From positions 992,001 through 1,056,000 of the forward strand of contig OZ250145.1 in NCBI GenBank assembly GCA_965237565.1: a DNA stretch of 64,000 bases, in the 5' to 3' direction. The translations under genes and the position numbers were made by a program. Shown piece by piece: positions 18,068 through 27,489 of this stretch (the first letter of the stretch is position 1; each line of letters begins with the position of its first letter). The notes beneath the pieces are model-generated. The model was not told the DNA's origin. It did not search any database and worked only from the letters and a program-made list of their open reading frames with translations. Source of the DNA: JANQSP01 sp965237565 (lineage in GTDB: Bacteria; Bdellovibrionota; Bdellovibrionia; Bdellovibrionales; UBA1609).

Positions 18068-19003
18068 ATGTATGGTCGTTTAGACCCCTTATCTCATTCC
18101 TCCTTGATTGATCTGATAGCTCCTGGGGCCCCTGTCTCTTCCAATCAAGTTCGAGAGGCTGTGAAACAAGTGGAGTCTTTGGGATTTCGGGCCCGGTGGA
18201 TGGGGTGCTTGGGTGGATCATTTTTATTTTCTGCGAGCGATCGAGAGAGAATACAGCACATAAAAAAAGTTTTGGCCCTCAGAGATTCCCAAGCCATTTG
18301 GTGCATTCGAGGAGGCTACGGAAGCCAAAGACTCATGAGCGTTTTAGGACGTATGAAAAAACCCCAACGAGCAAAAATTTTCATTGGCTATAGCGACGTA
18401 AGCATACTGCAGATGTTTCTAAACCTAAGCTGGGGATGGCCTGCTCTTCATTTTCCTGTTCTGACTCAATTAAAAGATTGTTCTCCCTCGGCTGTAAGGA
18501 GATTTCAATCTATTCTCAGGGGAGAAAAAACAAAACAGGTTTTTAAAAAACTAAAAGTTTTCAATCCAAAAAAAACTTTGAAGAGAATTCGTTCCTATGT
18601 AGTTGGCGGGAATATGACTCTTGTTCAAAGTTCTATTGGTACTCCTTGGGCCTATTCTTTCAAAAACAAAATTTTATTTTTGGAGGATACAGGTGAATCC
18701 CCTTACCGAGTGGATCGCACTTTGTGGCAGATGTACCATGCCGGCGTTTTTAAGGGAGTGAGAGCCTTGATTTTGGGAGATTTTATAGGATTGAAAAAAG
18801 GAGAAAAAAGCCAAATGAGAAAAGTGTTTCAATCTTTTTCCTCCTTGGTTTCTTTTCCTATTTTGGAGGGAATCCCTTGCGGTCACGGGCGAAAAAAAGA
18901 AGCACTTCCGTTTATGACAAATTGTGAACTAACAATAAAGAGGGGGGCTCAGGCGGAACTTTGTATACAAAGTCCGTTCAAAAAACTACCAAAGGGAGTG
19001 TAA
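18068..19003 (+). CDS. ldcA: LD-carboxypeptidase (peptidase S66)
   Basis: Serine peptidase of 311 residues that removes the terminal D-Ala from murein tetrapeptides during cell-wall recycling. The S66 catalytic residues are visible: S109 in 'FIGYSDVS', E206 in 'LFLEDTGE' and H273 in 'IPCGHGRK'. 'WCIRGGYGSQRLM' near residue 78 is the conserved substrate loop. There is no signal peptide, as expected for the cytoplasmic enzyme. It is followed with no gap by mpl, which uses the tripeptide product, giving a two-gene recycling operon. No convincing ribosome binding site precedes the ATG. Confidence 0.93.
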   Translation: MYGRLDPLSHSSLIDLIAPGAPVSSNQVREAVKQVESLGFRARWMGCLGGSFLFSASDRERIQHIKKVLALRDSQAIWCIRGGYGSQRLMSVLGRMKKPQRAKIFIGYSDVSILQMFLNLSWGWPALHFPVLTQLKDCSPSAVRRFQSILRGEKTKQVFKKLKVFNPKKTLKRIRSYVVGGNMTLVQSSIGTPWAYSFKNKILFLEDTGESPYRVDRTLWQMYHAGVFKGVRALILGDFIGLKKGEKSQMRKVFQSFSSLVSFPILEGIPCGHGRKKEALPFMTNCELTIKRGAQAELCIQSPFKKLPKGV

Positions 19004-20467
19004 TTGAAACTCAGAGTTCGTCGAGGAGCTTCGGCTGAATTTTCTTTCATAGACCTTACAGCTTCTGCAAAAATTCATATCATGGGAATCTGCGGGACGG
19101 CTATGTCTGCTCTGGCAGGGCTGTTGCAACAAAAGGGTTACCAGATTTCTGGGAGTGATCGTCACTTTTATCCTCCCATTTCGAATGAACTCAAACGATT
19201 GAAAATCGCTTATTTGGAGGGTTACAAAGCCGAGCACATTCATCCCGATTTGGATCTGATCGTGGTAGGAAATGTGATTACAAAAACCCTTCCTGAAACA
19301 CAGGCTCTTTTGGATTCTGGCTTGCCTTATGTGAGTCTGCCGGAAATTCTCAATCCTCTCATTATTGGGAACAAAAAATCAGTGATGGTTTCGGGAACTC
19401 ATGGAAAGACGACTGTTGCCTCTTTGATAGCTTGGGTCTTGGATCAGTGTGGCTTGGATCCCAGTTTTCTCATTGGAGGGGTAACTGAAAATTTTCAGAC
19501 CAATTTTCGAATGAGAAATTCTGATTGGTTTGTTATAGAAGGAGATGAATATGATACAGCTTTTTTCGAAAAGACACCCAAGTTTGTTCATTACAGGGCG
19601 ACCCACACCATTTTGACAAATATAGAGTTCGACCATGCCGACATCTATAAAGATATTGAGGAAGTGAAAAAAGCTTTCATTCTCCTGATGGAAAGTTTGC
19701 CACCCTCCTCTCACTTGGTAGCCTGTCTCAGTTCGCCTTATGTAGAGGAGGTGATTGCACACACCCGCTCTTCTTGTGTGAGCTACGGCTCTTCAAGGGG
19801 GGATTATCAAATATTGAGACGGAAATCCTTGCAGACACAGATGACAGGGGGGCAAATTGTTTGGCTCAGAGGGCCTCGCCTAGGAGCTATCAGAATACAG
19901 ACTCCTCTTTCCGGTGAACACAATGCTTTGAATATTTTGTCCGTCTGGACTCTTGGTCGCATCTTAGACTTGGATCCAAAGCGAGTGATTTCTGCACTAA
20001 AAACTTTTCAAGGCGTGCGACAGAGATTCCAATTGTTGGGAAATTTTAACGACCTCATCTTGATTGAGGATTTTGCCCATCACCCCACAGCCGTTTGGTT
20101 CACTCTACAATCGGCTCGTGAAATCTATCCAGAGCATCGTCTTCTAGCTATCTTTGAACCTCGTTCTAACATATCTAGAAGGAATGTTTTTCAAACGGAA
20201 TATCGACGTGTCCTAAGCGTAGCGGACATGGTTTTTTGTATAAAACCTCATGATGTGTCAGGGATTCCTGAAGCCGAGAGATTTTCTTCAGAAAAGTTGA
20301 TCCAAGAACTGAATCAGTCTGGGACAGTCTCTTTTTATGCTGAGGATGTGAAGAGTATGGCACAGCTTGTTCAACAAAAGGCATCAAAAGGCGATGTAGT
20401 GCTTGTGATGAGCAATGGAGATTTCGGCGGTCTTTGCTCTTTGTTAAAAGAAGGCTGGGCTAAGTAG
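19004..20467 (+). CDS. mpl: UDP-MurNAc:murein tripeptide ligase Mpl
   Basis: Mur-ligase family enzyme of 487 residues that attaches recycled L-Ala-D-Glu-mDAP tripeptide to UDP-MurNAc. The N-terminal 'IHIMGICGTAMSALAGLL' and 'GSDRHFYPPIS' are Mpl-type rather than MurC-type. The ATP loop is 'VSGTHGKTTVASL' near residue 128, and 'IEDFAHHPTAV' near residue 349 is the second Mur signature. The TTG start immediately follows the ldcA stop, with GGGAG upstream. The substrate logic with LdcA supports Mpl over a second MurC. Confidence 0.95.
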   Translation: MKLRVRRGASAEFSFIDLTASAKIHIMGICGTAMSALAGLLQQKGYQISGSDRHFYPPISNELKRLKIAYLEGYKAEHIHPDLDLIVVGNVITKTLPETQALLDSGLPYVSLPEILNPLIIGNKKSVMVSGTHGKTTVASLIAWVLDQCGLDPSFLIGGVTENFQTNFRMRNSDWFVIEGDEYDTAFFEKTPKFVHYRATHTILTNIEFDHADIYKDIEEVKKAFILLMESLPPSSHLVACLSSPYVEEVIAHTRSSCVSYGSSRGDYQILRRKSLQTQMTGGQIVWLRGPRLGAIRIQTPLSGEHNALNILSVWTLGRILDLDPKRVISALKTFQGVRQRFQLLGNFNDLILIEDFAHHPTAVWFTLQSAREIYPEHRLLAIFEPRSNISRRNVFQTEYRRVLSVADMVFCIKPHDVSGIPEAERFSSEKLIQELNQSGTVSFYAEDVKSMAQLVQQKASKGDVVLVMSNGDFGGLCSLLKEGWAK

Positions 20468-20590
20468 GTAACTATTTGTTTTTATGACATAATTCCAATA
20501 GGAATGAATGTTTGTCCCCAGAGAGCCTGCTTTCTCATCGCCATTCAATATTTTTTCAGAATCCGCTAAGAAAAAGAGAATGTTAAGTGT

Positions 20591-20619
20591 TTGTTAATAA
20601 GCAAAAATAGGCCTATGAT
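20591..20619 (+). promoter_or_regulatory. Sigma70-like promoter upstream of the 20735 gene
   Basis: TTGTTA (20591-20596), a 17-bp spacer and TATGAT (20614-20619). This is close to consensus and would start transcription about 110 nt ahead of the TTG start at 20735. The rest of the 267-bp gap after mpl shows no other clear feature. Confidence 0.65.
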
Positions 20620-20734
20620 TTTTCTCATCATTGCTGTTAGGTAAAGGGTATTAGGAAGTCACAAAATAGATCAATTGGGATAATAAGGCAGAGTTTTTGT
20701 TTTTTCAACTTTTCACAGTTAAAGGGAATTTCGC

Positions 20735-21889
20735 TTGAAAAAGCATTTGATTTTTTTGTGTGTTGCAATCTTTTGCCCATCTTTGTATGCACAATTGCAG
20801 GATAGTCATTTTCATAAAATCAACAGTTCTGAAATTCCCTCTCATTTTAAGCTAGATGGTTCTTGGAAGACACAAATTGAGGGCTCTGTTCTGACAAATA
20901 AGGAGAGCCGTGAGCGCTTGATGAATGTGAGGCTCTACGGAAAATTTGACCTCGATTTCGGTTCTCGTTTGACCGCCCTATTTGAGCCCTATCTATTGAT
21001 CCAGCAGGGAGAAATCCAAAGTCGCTTTTCCAGAAAAGAATCTACCATTATACAGATGCGACAAGGGTACTTTCAGTGGAATCCTATGGATAGCTTGACC
21101 TTGCAGTTGGGTTCTATCAATCAAGATTATTTAGCTTCTCCTTTGTTGGTTTCGAATCATTCTTCTCTCTCTTTATTGGGAGGATATTTGCACATAAGAG
21201 ATCGCTATGAAGTCCAAGTGATTTTTCAAAGCAGTGTTCCTTCTATTGATAATACGTTTCGAAGATACAATGAAATGGCCGATACTCCCTATTTTAATTC
21301 TTTGTTCACTTACTTTGAGTGGCTTCCTTTCGATGACAACCAAGCTTCTTTTAGGGGGCACTTGACGGGCTTTCATTTCAGTACCTTGCCGGCTTTCATC
21401 GCTCATCGTAGCAAACTCTATGGCAATACGATTCTTGGAAAAAAATCGAGTGCTAGTTTTGCCTACCGGTATTATGGTTTGGATTTTGATCTGAGTTCAC
21501 AGTTTCGTTTGACGCCAGATATTTATTTGTCTCTTGGCTATACAGGCTTGATCAATTTGGGGGCTCCTTTTGCTCAATCTTGGGGAGAGAGAATTTACAC
21601 CATCTTAGATATGAATTTTTGGAAAGGGACAAAGATTTATTCTCGCTTGGAATATTTTCATAATAACTCGGATGCTTCTCCAGCTTATTTCAATAGCGAA
21701 ATTTATGGCCACAATGATCGAAAAGGCTTCTTGGTGGAGCTAAAGGCTTTTTTCCCAAAAGGCAATTTTGAGGCAGGTTTTCGTTATGTTTTATCCGATC
21801 CCATTCGTACAACAATGCTGAGTTTCTCTTTAGGGGATAGGCAAAATGCTTTCATGCTATTTGTTAGCTCCCGCTACCATTCGATTTGA
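20735..21889 (+). CDS. Putative outer-membrane beta-barrel/porin-like protein
   Basis: Protein of 384 residues with a signal peptide ('MKKHLIFLCVAIFCPSLYAQ', cleavage near residue 20). The mature chain is a run of alternating amphipathic strands with many Tyr, Phe and Arg residues ('RLYGKFDLDFGSRLTALFEPY', 'YHSI' terminus), and 'GYFQWNPMDSLTLQLGSIN' resembles porin-like strand/turn patterns. It reads as a 16-18-stranded barrel, perhaps a channel, but no named family is recognised. The TTG start has AAAGGGAAT upstream. It stands alone, with its own promoter. Confidence 0.8.
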   Translation: MKKHLIFLCVAIFCPSLYAQLQDSHFHKINSSEIPSHFKLDGSWKTQIEGSVLTNKESRERLMNVRLYGKFDLDFGSRLTALFEPYLLIQQGEIQSRFSRKESTIIQMRQGYFQWNPMDSLTLQLGSINQDYLASPLLVSNHSSLSLLGGYLHIRDRYEVQVIFQSSVPSIDNTFRRYNEMADTPYFNSLFTYFEWLPFDDNQASFRGHLTGFHFSTLPAFIAHRSKLYGNTILGKKSSASFAYRYYGLDFDLSSQFRLTPDIYLSLGYTGLINLGAPFAQSWGERIYTILDMNFWKGTKIYSRLEYFHNNSDASPAYFNSEIYGHNDRKGFLVELKAFFPKGNFEAGFRYVLSDPIRTTMLSFSLGDRQNAFMLFVSSRYHSI

Positions 21890-22060
21890 TCTCGCAAAGA
21901 GTGAATGATTTTACATTGAAAACTTCTGTCACAGTTGCATTCGCTCCATTTATCCTTTGATTCGGCAAATGAGTTAGAGTGAAAAGTGCCTTTGTTTTTT
22001 GCCTTATATCCTTAAACCATGCACTTTCACCTTCTTTGATAAGATTTTGTTAATGATTAA

Positions 22061-22089
22061 TTGTTTTTTTTGTAAATTCTTTTTATACA
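22061..22089 (+). promoter_or_regulatory. Candidate promoter for the 1762-residue lipoprotein gene
   Basis: TTGTTT (22061-22066), a 17-bp AT-rich spacer and TATACA (22084-22089). A second possibility is TTGATT (22099-22104) with TATTAT (22120-22125), at 15-bp spacing. The 299-bp gap between the genes shows nothing else clear. Confidence 0.5.
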
Positions 22090-22189
22090 AATCATAACTT
22101 GATTATCAGCTTGTCCTTGTATTATAGCCATGGTTGGACGGTGCTGAAGAGATTTGTTACTTTTTACACCAAATTTATAGGTTTTATTT

Positions 22190-25100
22190 GTGAAGGATTT
22201 GGGGACTAATCTTGTCGTTTTGTTCATAAAATATCGCTTATTTTATTCGCTGGCTATTATTCTTCTTTTTTCTTCTCCGTCTTGCTCTTTATTCACAAGC
22301 CAAATAGACGCTTCCCTATTGACTGGAGAGAATCATTCCAGTTTTATTTTGGATGAAATCCTTGGCCAAGTGGTAGAAACACAAGTCAACGGTCTTCCGC
22401 AAGAAATCAAAATTTCCTATAAAGCTTGCTTCAGAGATTTTGTTCATCAAGACAATTCTTTGCCCAACACTGGGTTCAGAGTGCATCTTTTTGAATCTGT
22501 GAAACATCTGAAGAAAGGCTCAGATCAAAAATGTTCTGAGAGTAGGGTGTTCTTATTTTCAGATAAGCTAGAGACATCCTGCCTGCAGATGAGAACGGAC
22601 GCCAGTGGATGTTTGAACTGGACAGAAATCTATCCCTACAAATGGATCAGTGAGTCCGTGTGGTTTCGCTATGGAAGAGCTTTTGAAGGCACAGGAGTAA
22701 ACAAGGGGCTCAGTTTGGTCTCCATGGCGGTGAATCCCTGGCTCTCTGCGGATCCGTCTGGCTCCGCGACGCAATTGCAGTTTATGGATCTTCGTTACAA
22801 TTCTTTAGAGAAAATCCAACTCATTCAAACAAAAAAGAAAGATATTTCTGCCTGTTCACTTTGTCGCAAGGGAGAAAAAAGTGATAGCTGTTTTCTCTGC
22901 GAGCAAAAGCAAAACAGTCTTTCCTATGTCATTGAGAATTTTGAGAAGATAGTCAAACGACCCCAACTATGGTTGAACAATATCAGTCTCAACATCAATC
23001 AAGAGTATTTTCATTTCAAAAATCCAACGAGTAAGCAAAAAGAAATTCTGCGTAAACTGCGAGTTTGTCATGGTGAAATCAAAACAGATTGTGATTCAAC
23101 GGGGCGATTCTTTAAAGTTCAATTGAAGATGCCTCTAAAAATACGCGTACGAAATTATAGGGGAGAAGTGGAACTATTGCCTCTCATTCAGGGAGAATAC
23201 TCCATTCAGCCTTACTTTTTATTAAAAGATGATAAAGAGCGATATTGGTCTCTTCACAGAGACACGGGATTTCTTTTGCTTTCCCTAGATGGTGGATCGA
23301 GTGAGAATCAGCTGACTGCGGAATTTTATTTACATATTCCTTATGAAAATCTGGGTTTGCCGGCCCTACTTGGTTTGAAGATACGAACTGCGGGAAAGCT
23401 CAAACCCTTTTTGTTGCCATTTGATGGATTGTTTTCTTTCCCCAATACTTTGAAAAGCATCCATGGACGTAATTCCTTGTCTCTCAATCGAGAAGTGGCT
23501 TCATTTTATGAGAAAAACCCAGCGAACCTCTCTTTTATTGATAAGAGTTTGAACATCCAAAGGCGAACGAAGGATGAGGAGAAGGAGAAGGGGAGTGAGG
23601 AAGATTCTCAGATTCGTTTCACAAGAGCCAAATGGGTGATTGAATTAAAGAGAATGCGCTTTGTGGAGGTAGGTTTTGCTGAAAACAAATGCCCCTCTCC
23701 AGTGGAACGCCATGTTCGTTACGTGGGCGAGGTGTGCATCAAAGACCCTCTGACTGGAGATTATGTATCCAACACAAAGATTAAAATCAGCCGACAGATC
23801 ATCGAATTCAGCAAGGATGGACGACCTACTGGAGGGGCGATCACTGAAGTTTCTTTGAGTCCGCCGGAAACAAACCGCGAAGGCTGTCTCCAATGGTTTG
23901 ATGAGATTCCCCACAAGTGGTATGACCGACAAAGGTATTACATCAGAAGGATGATCTTTTCGCAAGATGATTGGGGCTTTCAAGGAGAAAAAATTTTAGC
24001 CATCAATCCTTGGCACTGGGGATTTATTTTTTACCAAGATGTTACTGAATTGATCAGTGATTTGAATCAGGAGGGAAAACGAGTTCCCATTTATTCCCAA
24101 GTTTTGGATCAACATGTCTCCAGTTACATTCGAGTTAATCCCTCTAGAGAGGAAAAACCTCAAATCTTCTTGCATGATTTTAGAAGTCTATTTATTGAAC
24201 CCATCTATGCCATTGATAGATGGCTGGGAATCAATATTTTTCACAATATCATGCTTCTTTTTAAAGTGAGAATTGATCGCCCAGATGGCATGGCCATCGG
24301 TTTGGGAGGACAGAGGCCATCTGCGATGGATATTCGGAGAGGTTACTATCTCGTTCGTTTTATCCTCTTAAAATCTCATGTAGAAGAACAAGGAGGACAA
24401 GGCAATCAGGTCCAGAATTTGGAATCTTTCCTGAAGACCTATCAAAATAGTTTGAATCAGTCATGGAATACAAATGAAGGTTGGAAAATGGGGCGAAGCA
24501 ACGGGTCTGATTCTGGACAAATGATGAATACGAATTTGGAATACATCACGCATTTTGACACCTATGTGCAGGTCAGAGATAGCATGGTCAATAATTACAT
24601 TAACTTTCGATTTGATTTGGATGATTTTATCTTTATTGGTTCAAACAACCGAATCATTGTTCAACTTTTTCCCACGGATCCAAAATACTATCGTTACGAA
24701 GAGGGAAGTTGCAAAGTGGATCCAGAGAAATCTCAATTTGTTCCCTACAAGGACCATGATTTAATTTCCAAGCCGTTTATAGGTGCTTTTATTCCTGGGG
24801 ATCCAAGGAACTGGAATATTTTTAAAGTTTTGGATGGCAATCTGAATTTGGATGATTTGATAAATAATGACCGACTATATAAAACGAGTTTTATCAAGTT
24901 GAACACGGAGTTGGATTTAAAAAAACTGATCCAAGAGGGTGAAAAAAACAGTTGGAGCCATCGTTTATTCAAAGAGTTGCAGTCCAAGATGATCTCCAAA
25001 AGTTTGCGGTGGAGCCAAAAATCCCAGCATGCCAGCAAAAATTTCTCTTATGTTTTTACGACACTGGATGAAGCGATCGGTTCTTTTCTCTACCCGAAAA

Positions 25101-27478
25101 AAAAGGACATTCCCAACGGGAGCAATGCCATCTCTAGCGGGAGCAATGCCATCTCTAGCGGGAGCAATGCCCTGCCTAGCGAGAACGCGCATCTACTTGA
25201 TGGAAGCAGAAATCACCTTGCAGATTCTCTAATGAAAGCTTTTTCTCTCATCAACGAGATTTTAATAGGCACCCAGCAAGGAAATGAGCAAAAAACTTTT
25301 TATCGAATCAAGAACATTTTGCTTAAGATACTAGATAGCCTAGAGAGCTCAGCTTCGAAAACAGAATTGAGTAATCAAGTAAGAAAACAGTATGTTGCTC
25401 TGTTGAATCTCATGGAAGGCGTAGCTTCTATAGAACAAATAAAAGAAACAAATAAAGAGCACAGACTCTTGAACACTTTGGATACGGAGAATGAAAAGAA
25501 ATATATAGAAGAGATAAAAAATCAACACTTTAAGTCCAATATTGAGATTCCTGAAAGCTATTCCATCTCTACCTTTAATATGAATCAATATGCAAAAGAT
25601 GAGGGGTTAAAAGTGATCGCAATGGATGATGTTTCCATGAAGAATTTTTTGGCAGATTTAAATCAATCCATTCAGCAATTGAATCTCTTTCGTTCAGAAC
25701 ATAAATCGAAAAAAAAAGCCCAAGCCACCTCTCTATCCTCCACACAAAGAGAAGTGTCTGCCCAAGGGCTGCCTTCTTCGACTCGTTCTACGCTAGAAAA
25801 GAAATTCCAAAAAATGCCCAATCAGTACGAAATAAAAAACTCACAAGATCTGGAAGAGGCAATCAGCACAATCAATCAATATGAACAAGTATTTTTTAAT
25901 AATTTTGCACGAGGAGAAGGGGAATCCCTATCTGATTTTTTCCAAAAAATAGAAAAAATGCATCTTCCAAAGATGTCACAATCTTGGTTAGAAAAGATTT
26001 TGGTCGATGGGATTCACGAAAGAACGGTTGACACGATTGAGGTGGCCACTTTCTTACACTCCATGTGCAGTTTTTGGTTTGATAAATTTTATGATCAGTA
26101 TTTGGAGAAAAGACAGTTAGATATCATCTATGCCAAGCACAAAGATCATTTTGATTACTACAAAGCGACCGGAGAGTATTCCACAGATGAAATAAAAAAA
26201 TACCAGTCTGTTTGGAAAGCCATGGGGGATCACCATTTGTCGGCTATGGATCCCGAGTTGTTAAAGACAGAAAGCCCTTTTTGTGTTTCAGGCTCCAATG
26301 AAGGTTGGGGCTCATTTTTGGATGAGTTGGGGCAGTGGTTTTTTGAGGAAGAAAAAACTTCTCACACTTGTTTTGAAGGAGAATCTCAGAAATTTCATCC
26401 CTACCTGAAGTGCATCTCCAATCCCGTGAGGTTTTTTCATATAGAAAACAAGATCATCGTTGGTGAGATTGGTTCTGATTACAATGATTTGAGTTACGAG
26501 TATGGCCAGACGAGTACTTTTTATATGCAAAAAAGTTTTGATTTTTCTTATGGTCTGAATTGGGCTATGTCGCGTTCTTTTTCATCATCATTGGGAAGTG
26601 GTTTTGCTACATTGGACAGTCTGGAGCGACTAGGAGGAAGTGGCAAGGCCATAAAAAAATTTTTAAATACTCTACGATCTGTCTCTCCTTTTTTCAGTTT
26701 CAGTGGAGTGCGTTTGAATGCCGATTGGGCAACTAGTAGGAGTGAATCCGAAGCTAGCCGTCGCCAACAAACATTGAGATTTTCTAGAGCTTTGGATTTG
26801 GTTTTAAATCATTCTGTTATGTCTATTCGATTGAAAGAATTTCGTCACTGCTTGATGATACGTCCTCAGAATTTGGCCTTCGAAGGATATGAGCAAAAAA
26901 TATGGAAGCAATCACTGGAAGATGATTTCATTCATCAGGTTCCATACATCAAATCCGGCATCCTTATTTGTTCAGCAGATAAAGATTCTGATAGGATGGG
27001 AAATCCTTTTACAATTAAAGAAGACTATTTTTATCTCTATCAGCCCAACCGTGGAGATCGTGGACAATTTCAAAATCCTCTAAATTTTCGGAACAGGCCG
27101 TATGTGATTACTATCAGAGGAGTAGCTGATTTGGAAAAATTTGAATTTCTCGTTCAATCTTTTGTCGAACCAAATAAAACAGATGGGATAGAAGATTACA
27201 ATCCACAAAAACCCATGACAAATCCCTACAACCAACAATCCAACGTACCCACTGCAGTTCGCAGAGCTTTCACTAGCACAAAAATTTGGGATATGACAGG
27301 TTTTTATCCGGGTGTATACAATGTGAAATACAATGAGAATCATTACTATTTTCACACCTCTGATTTAGAGGCGAGGGGTTACATTGAGGGAATGGGAAAT
27401 TGGCTTTACGATGCCAATCCATTTAGCAACATTCGTTTGGATGAAAATCCAAAGGTCATTGACAGATCACCTCAATAA
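22190..27478 (+). CDS. Giant putative lipoprotein (1762 residues), unknown function
   Basis: The largest gene in the window, starting at GTG. The N-terminus has a hydrophobic core (about residues 10-28) ending 'SSPSC' at C32, a non-canonical lipobox, so an exported lipoprotein is likely. Two regions look homologous: about residues 80-190 and about 500-620. Both run 'C.KD/RDF...', '..GCLNW/GCLQW..IPxKW', then an 'NPW' motif. A CxxC-x9-CxxC pair lies around residues 221-238. Residues about 960-1250 are coiled-coil-like and charged, with a 7-residue repeat near residue 980. The C-terminal third is rich in aromatic residues. Not recognised; possibly a surface or periplasmic factor. It is monocistronic and convergent with cysS. 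Confidence 0.85.
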   Translation: MKDLGTNLVVLFIKYRLFYSLAIILLFSSPSCSLFTSQIDASLLTGENHSSFILDEILGQVVETQVNGLPQEIKISYKACFRDFVHQDNSLPNTGFRVHLFESVKHLKKGSDQKCSESRVFLFSDKLETSCLQMRTDASGCLNWTEIYPYKWISESVWFRYGRAFEGTGVNKGLSLVSMAVNPWLSADPSGSATQLQFMDLRYNSLEKIQLIQTKKKDISACSLCRKGEKSDSCFLCEQKQNSLSYVIENFEKIVKRPQLWLNNISLNINQEYFHFKNPTSKQKEILRKLRVCHGEIKTDCDSTGRFFKVQLKMPLKIRVRNYRGEVELLPLIQGEYSIQPYFLLKDDKERYWSLHRDTGFLLLSLDGGSSENQLTAEFYLHIPYENLGLPALLGLKIRTAGKLKPFLLPFDGLFSFPNTLKSIHGRNSLSLNREVASFYEKNPANLSFIDKSLNIQRRTKDEEKEKGSEEDSQIRFTRAKWVIELKRMRFVEVGFAENKCPSPVERHVRYVGEVCIKDPLTGDYVSNTKIKISRQIIEFSKDGRPTGGAITEVSLSPPETNREGCLQWFDEIPHKWYDRQRYYIRRMIFSQDDWGFQGEKILAINPWHWGFIFYQDVTELISDLNQEGKRVPIYSQVLDQHVSSYIRVNPSREEKPQIFLHDFRSLFIEPIYAIDRWLGINIFHNIMLLFKVRIDRPDGMAIGLGGQRPSAMDIRRGYYLVRFILLKSHVEEQGGQGNQVQNLESFLKTYQNSLNQSWNTNEGWKMGRSNGSDSGQMMNTNLEYITHFDTYVQVRDSMVNNYINFRFDLDDFIFIGSNNRIIVQLFPTDPKYYRYEEGSCKVDPEKSQFVPYKDHDLISKPFIGAFIPGDPRNWNIFKVLDGNLNLDDLINNDRLYKTSFIKLNTELDLKKLIQEGEKNSWSHRLFKELQSKMISKSLRWSQKSQHASKNFSYVFTTLDEAIGSFLYPKKKDIPNGSNAISSGSNAISSGSNALPSENAHLLDGSRNHLADSLMKAFSLINEILIGTQQGNEQKTFYRIKNILLKILDSLESSASKTELSNQVRKQYVALLNLMEGVASIEQIKETNKEHRLLNTLDTENEKKYIEEIKNQHFKSNIEIPESYSISTFNMNQYAKDEGLKVIAMDDVSMKNFLADLNQSIQQLNLFRSEHKSKKKAQATSLSSTQREVSAQGLPSSTRSTLEKKFQKMPNQYEIKNSQDLEEAISTINQYEQVFFNNFARGEGESLSDFFQKIEKMHLPKMSQSWLEKILVDGIHERTVDTIEVATFLHSMCSFWFDKFYDQYLEKRQLDIIYAKHKDHFDYYKATGEYSTDEIKKYQSVWKAMGDHHLSAMDPELLKTESPFCVSGSNEGWGSFLDELGQWFFEEEKTSHTCFEGESQKFHPYLKCISNPVRFFHIENKIIVGEIGSDYNDLSYEYGQTSTFYMQKSFDFSYGLNWAMSRSFSSSLGSGFATLDSLERLGGSGKAIKKFLNTLRSVSPFFSFSGVRLNADWATSRSESEASRRQQTLRFSRALDLVLNHSVMSIRLKEFRHCLMIRPQNLAFEGYEQKIWKQSLEDDFIHQVPYIKSGILICSADKDSDRMGNPFTIKEDYFYLYQPNRGDRGQFQNPLNFRNRPYVITIRGVADLEKFEFLVQSFVEPNKTDGIEDYNPQKPMTNPYNQQSNVPTAVRRAFTSTKIWDMTGFYPGVYNVKYNENHYYFHTSDLEARGYIEGMGNWLYDANPFSNIRLDENPKVIDRSPQ
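25118..25180 (+). repeat. 21-bp in-frame tandem repeat (3 copies)
   Basis: Three 21-bp units at 25118-25138, 25139-25159 and 25160-25180 encode Gly-Ser-Asn-Ala-(Ile/Leu)-(Ser/Pro)-Ser. The first two are identical and the third differs by a few bases. It is likely a flexible linker that can vary in copy number without a frameshift. Confidence 0.85.
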
Positions 27479-27489
27479 GAGATTTTTTT

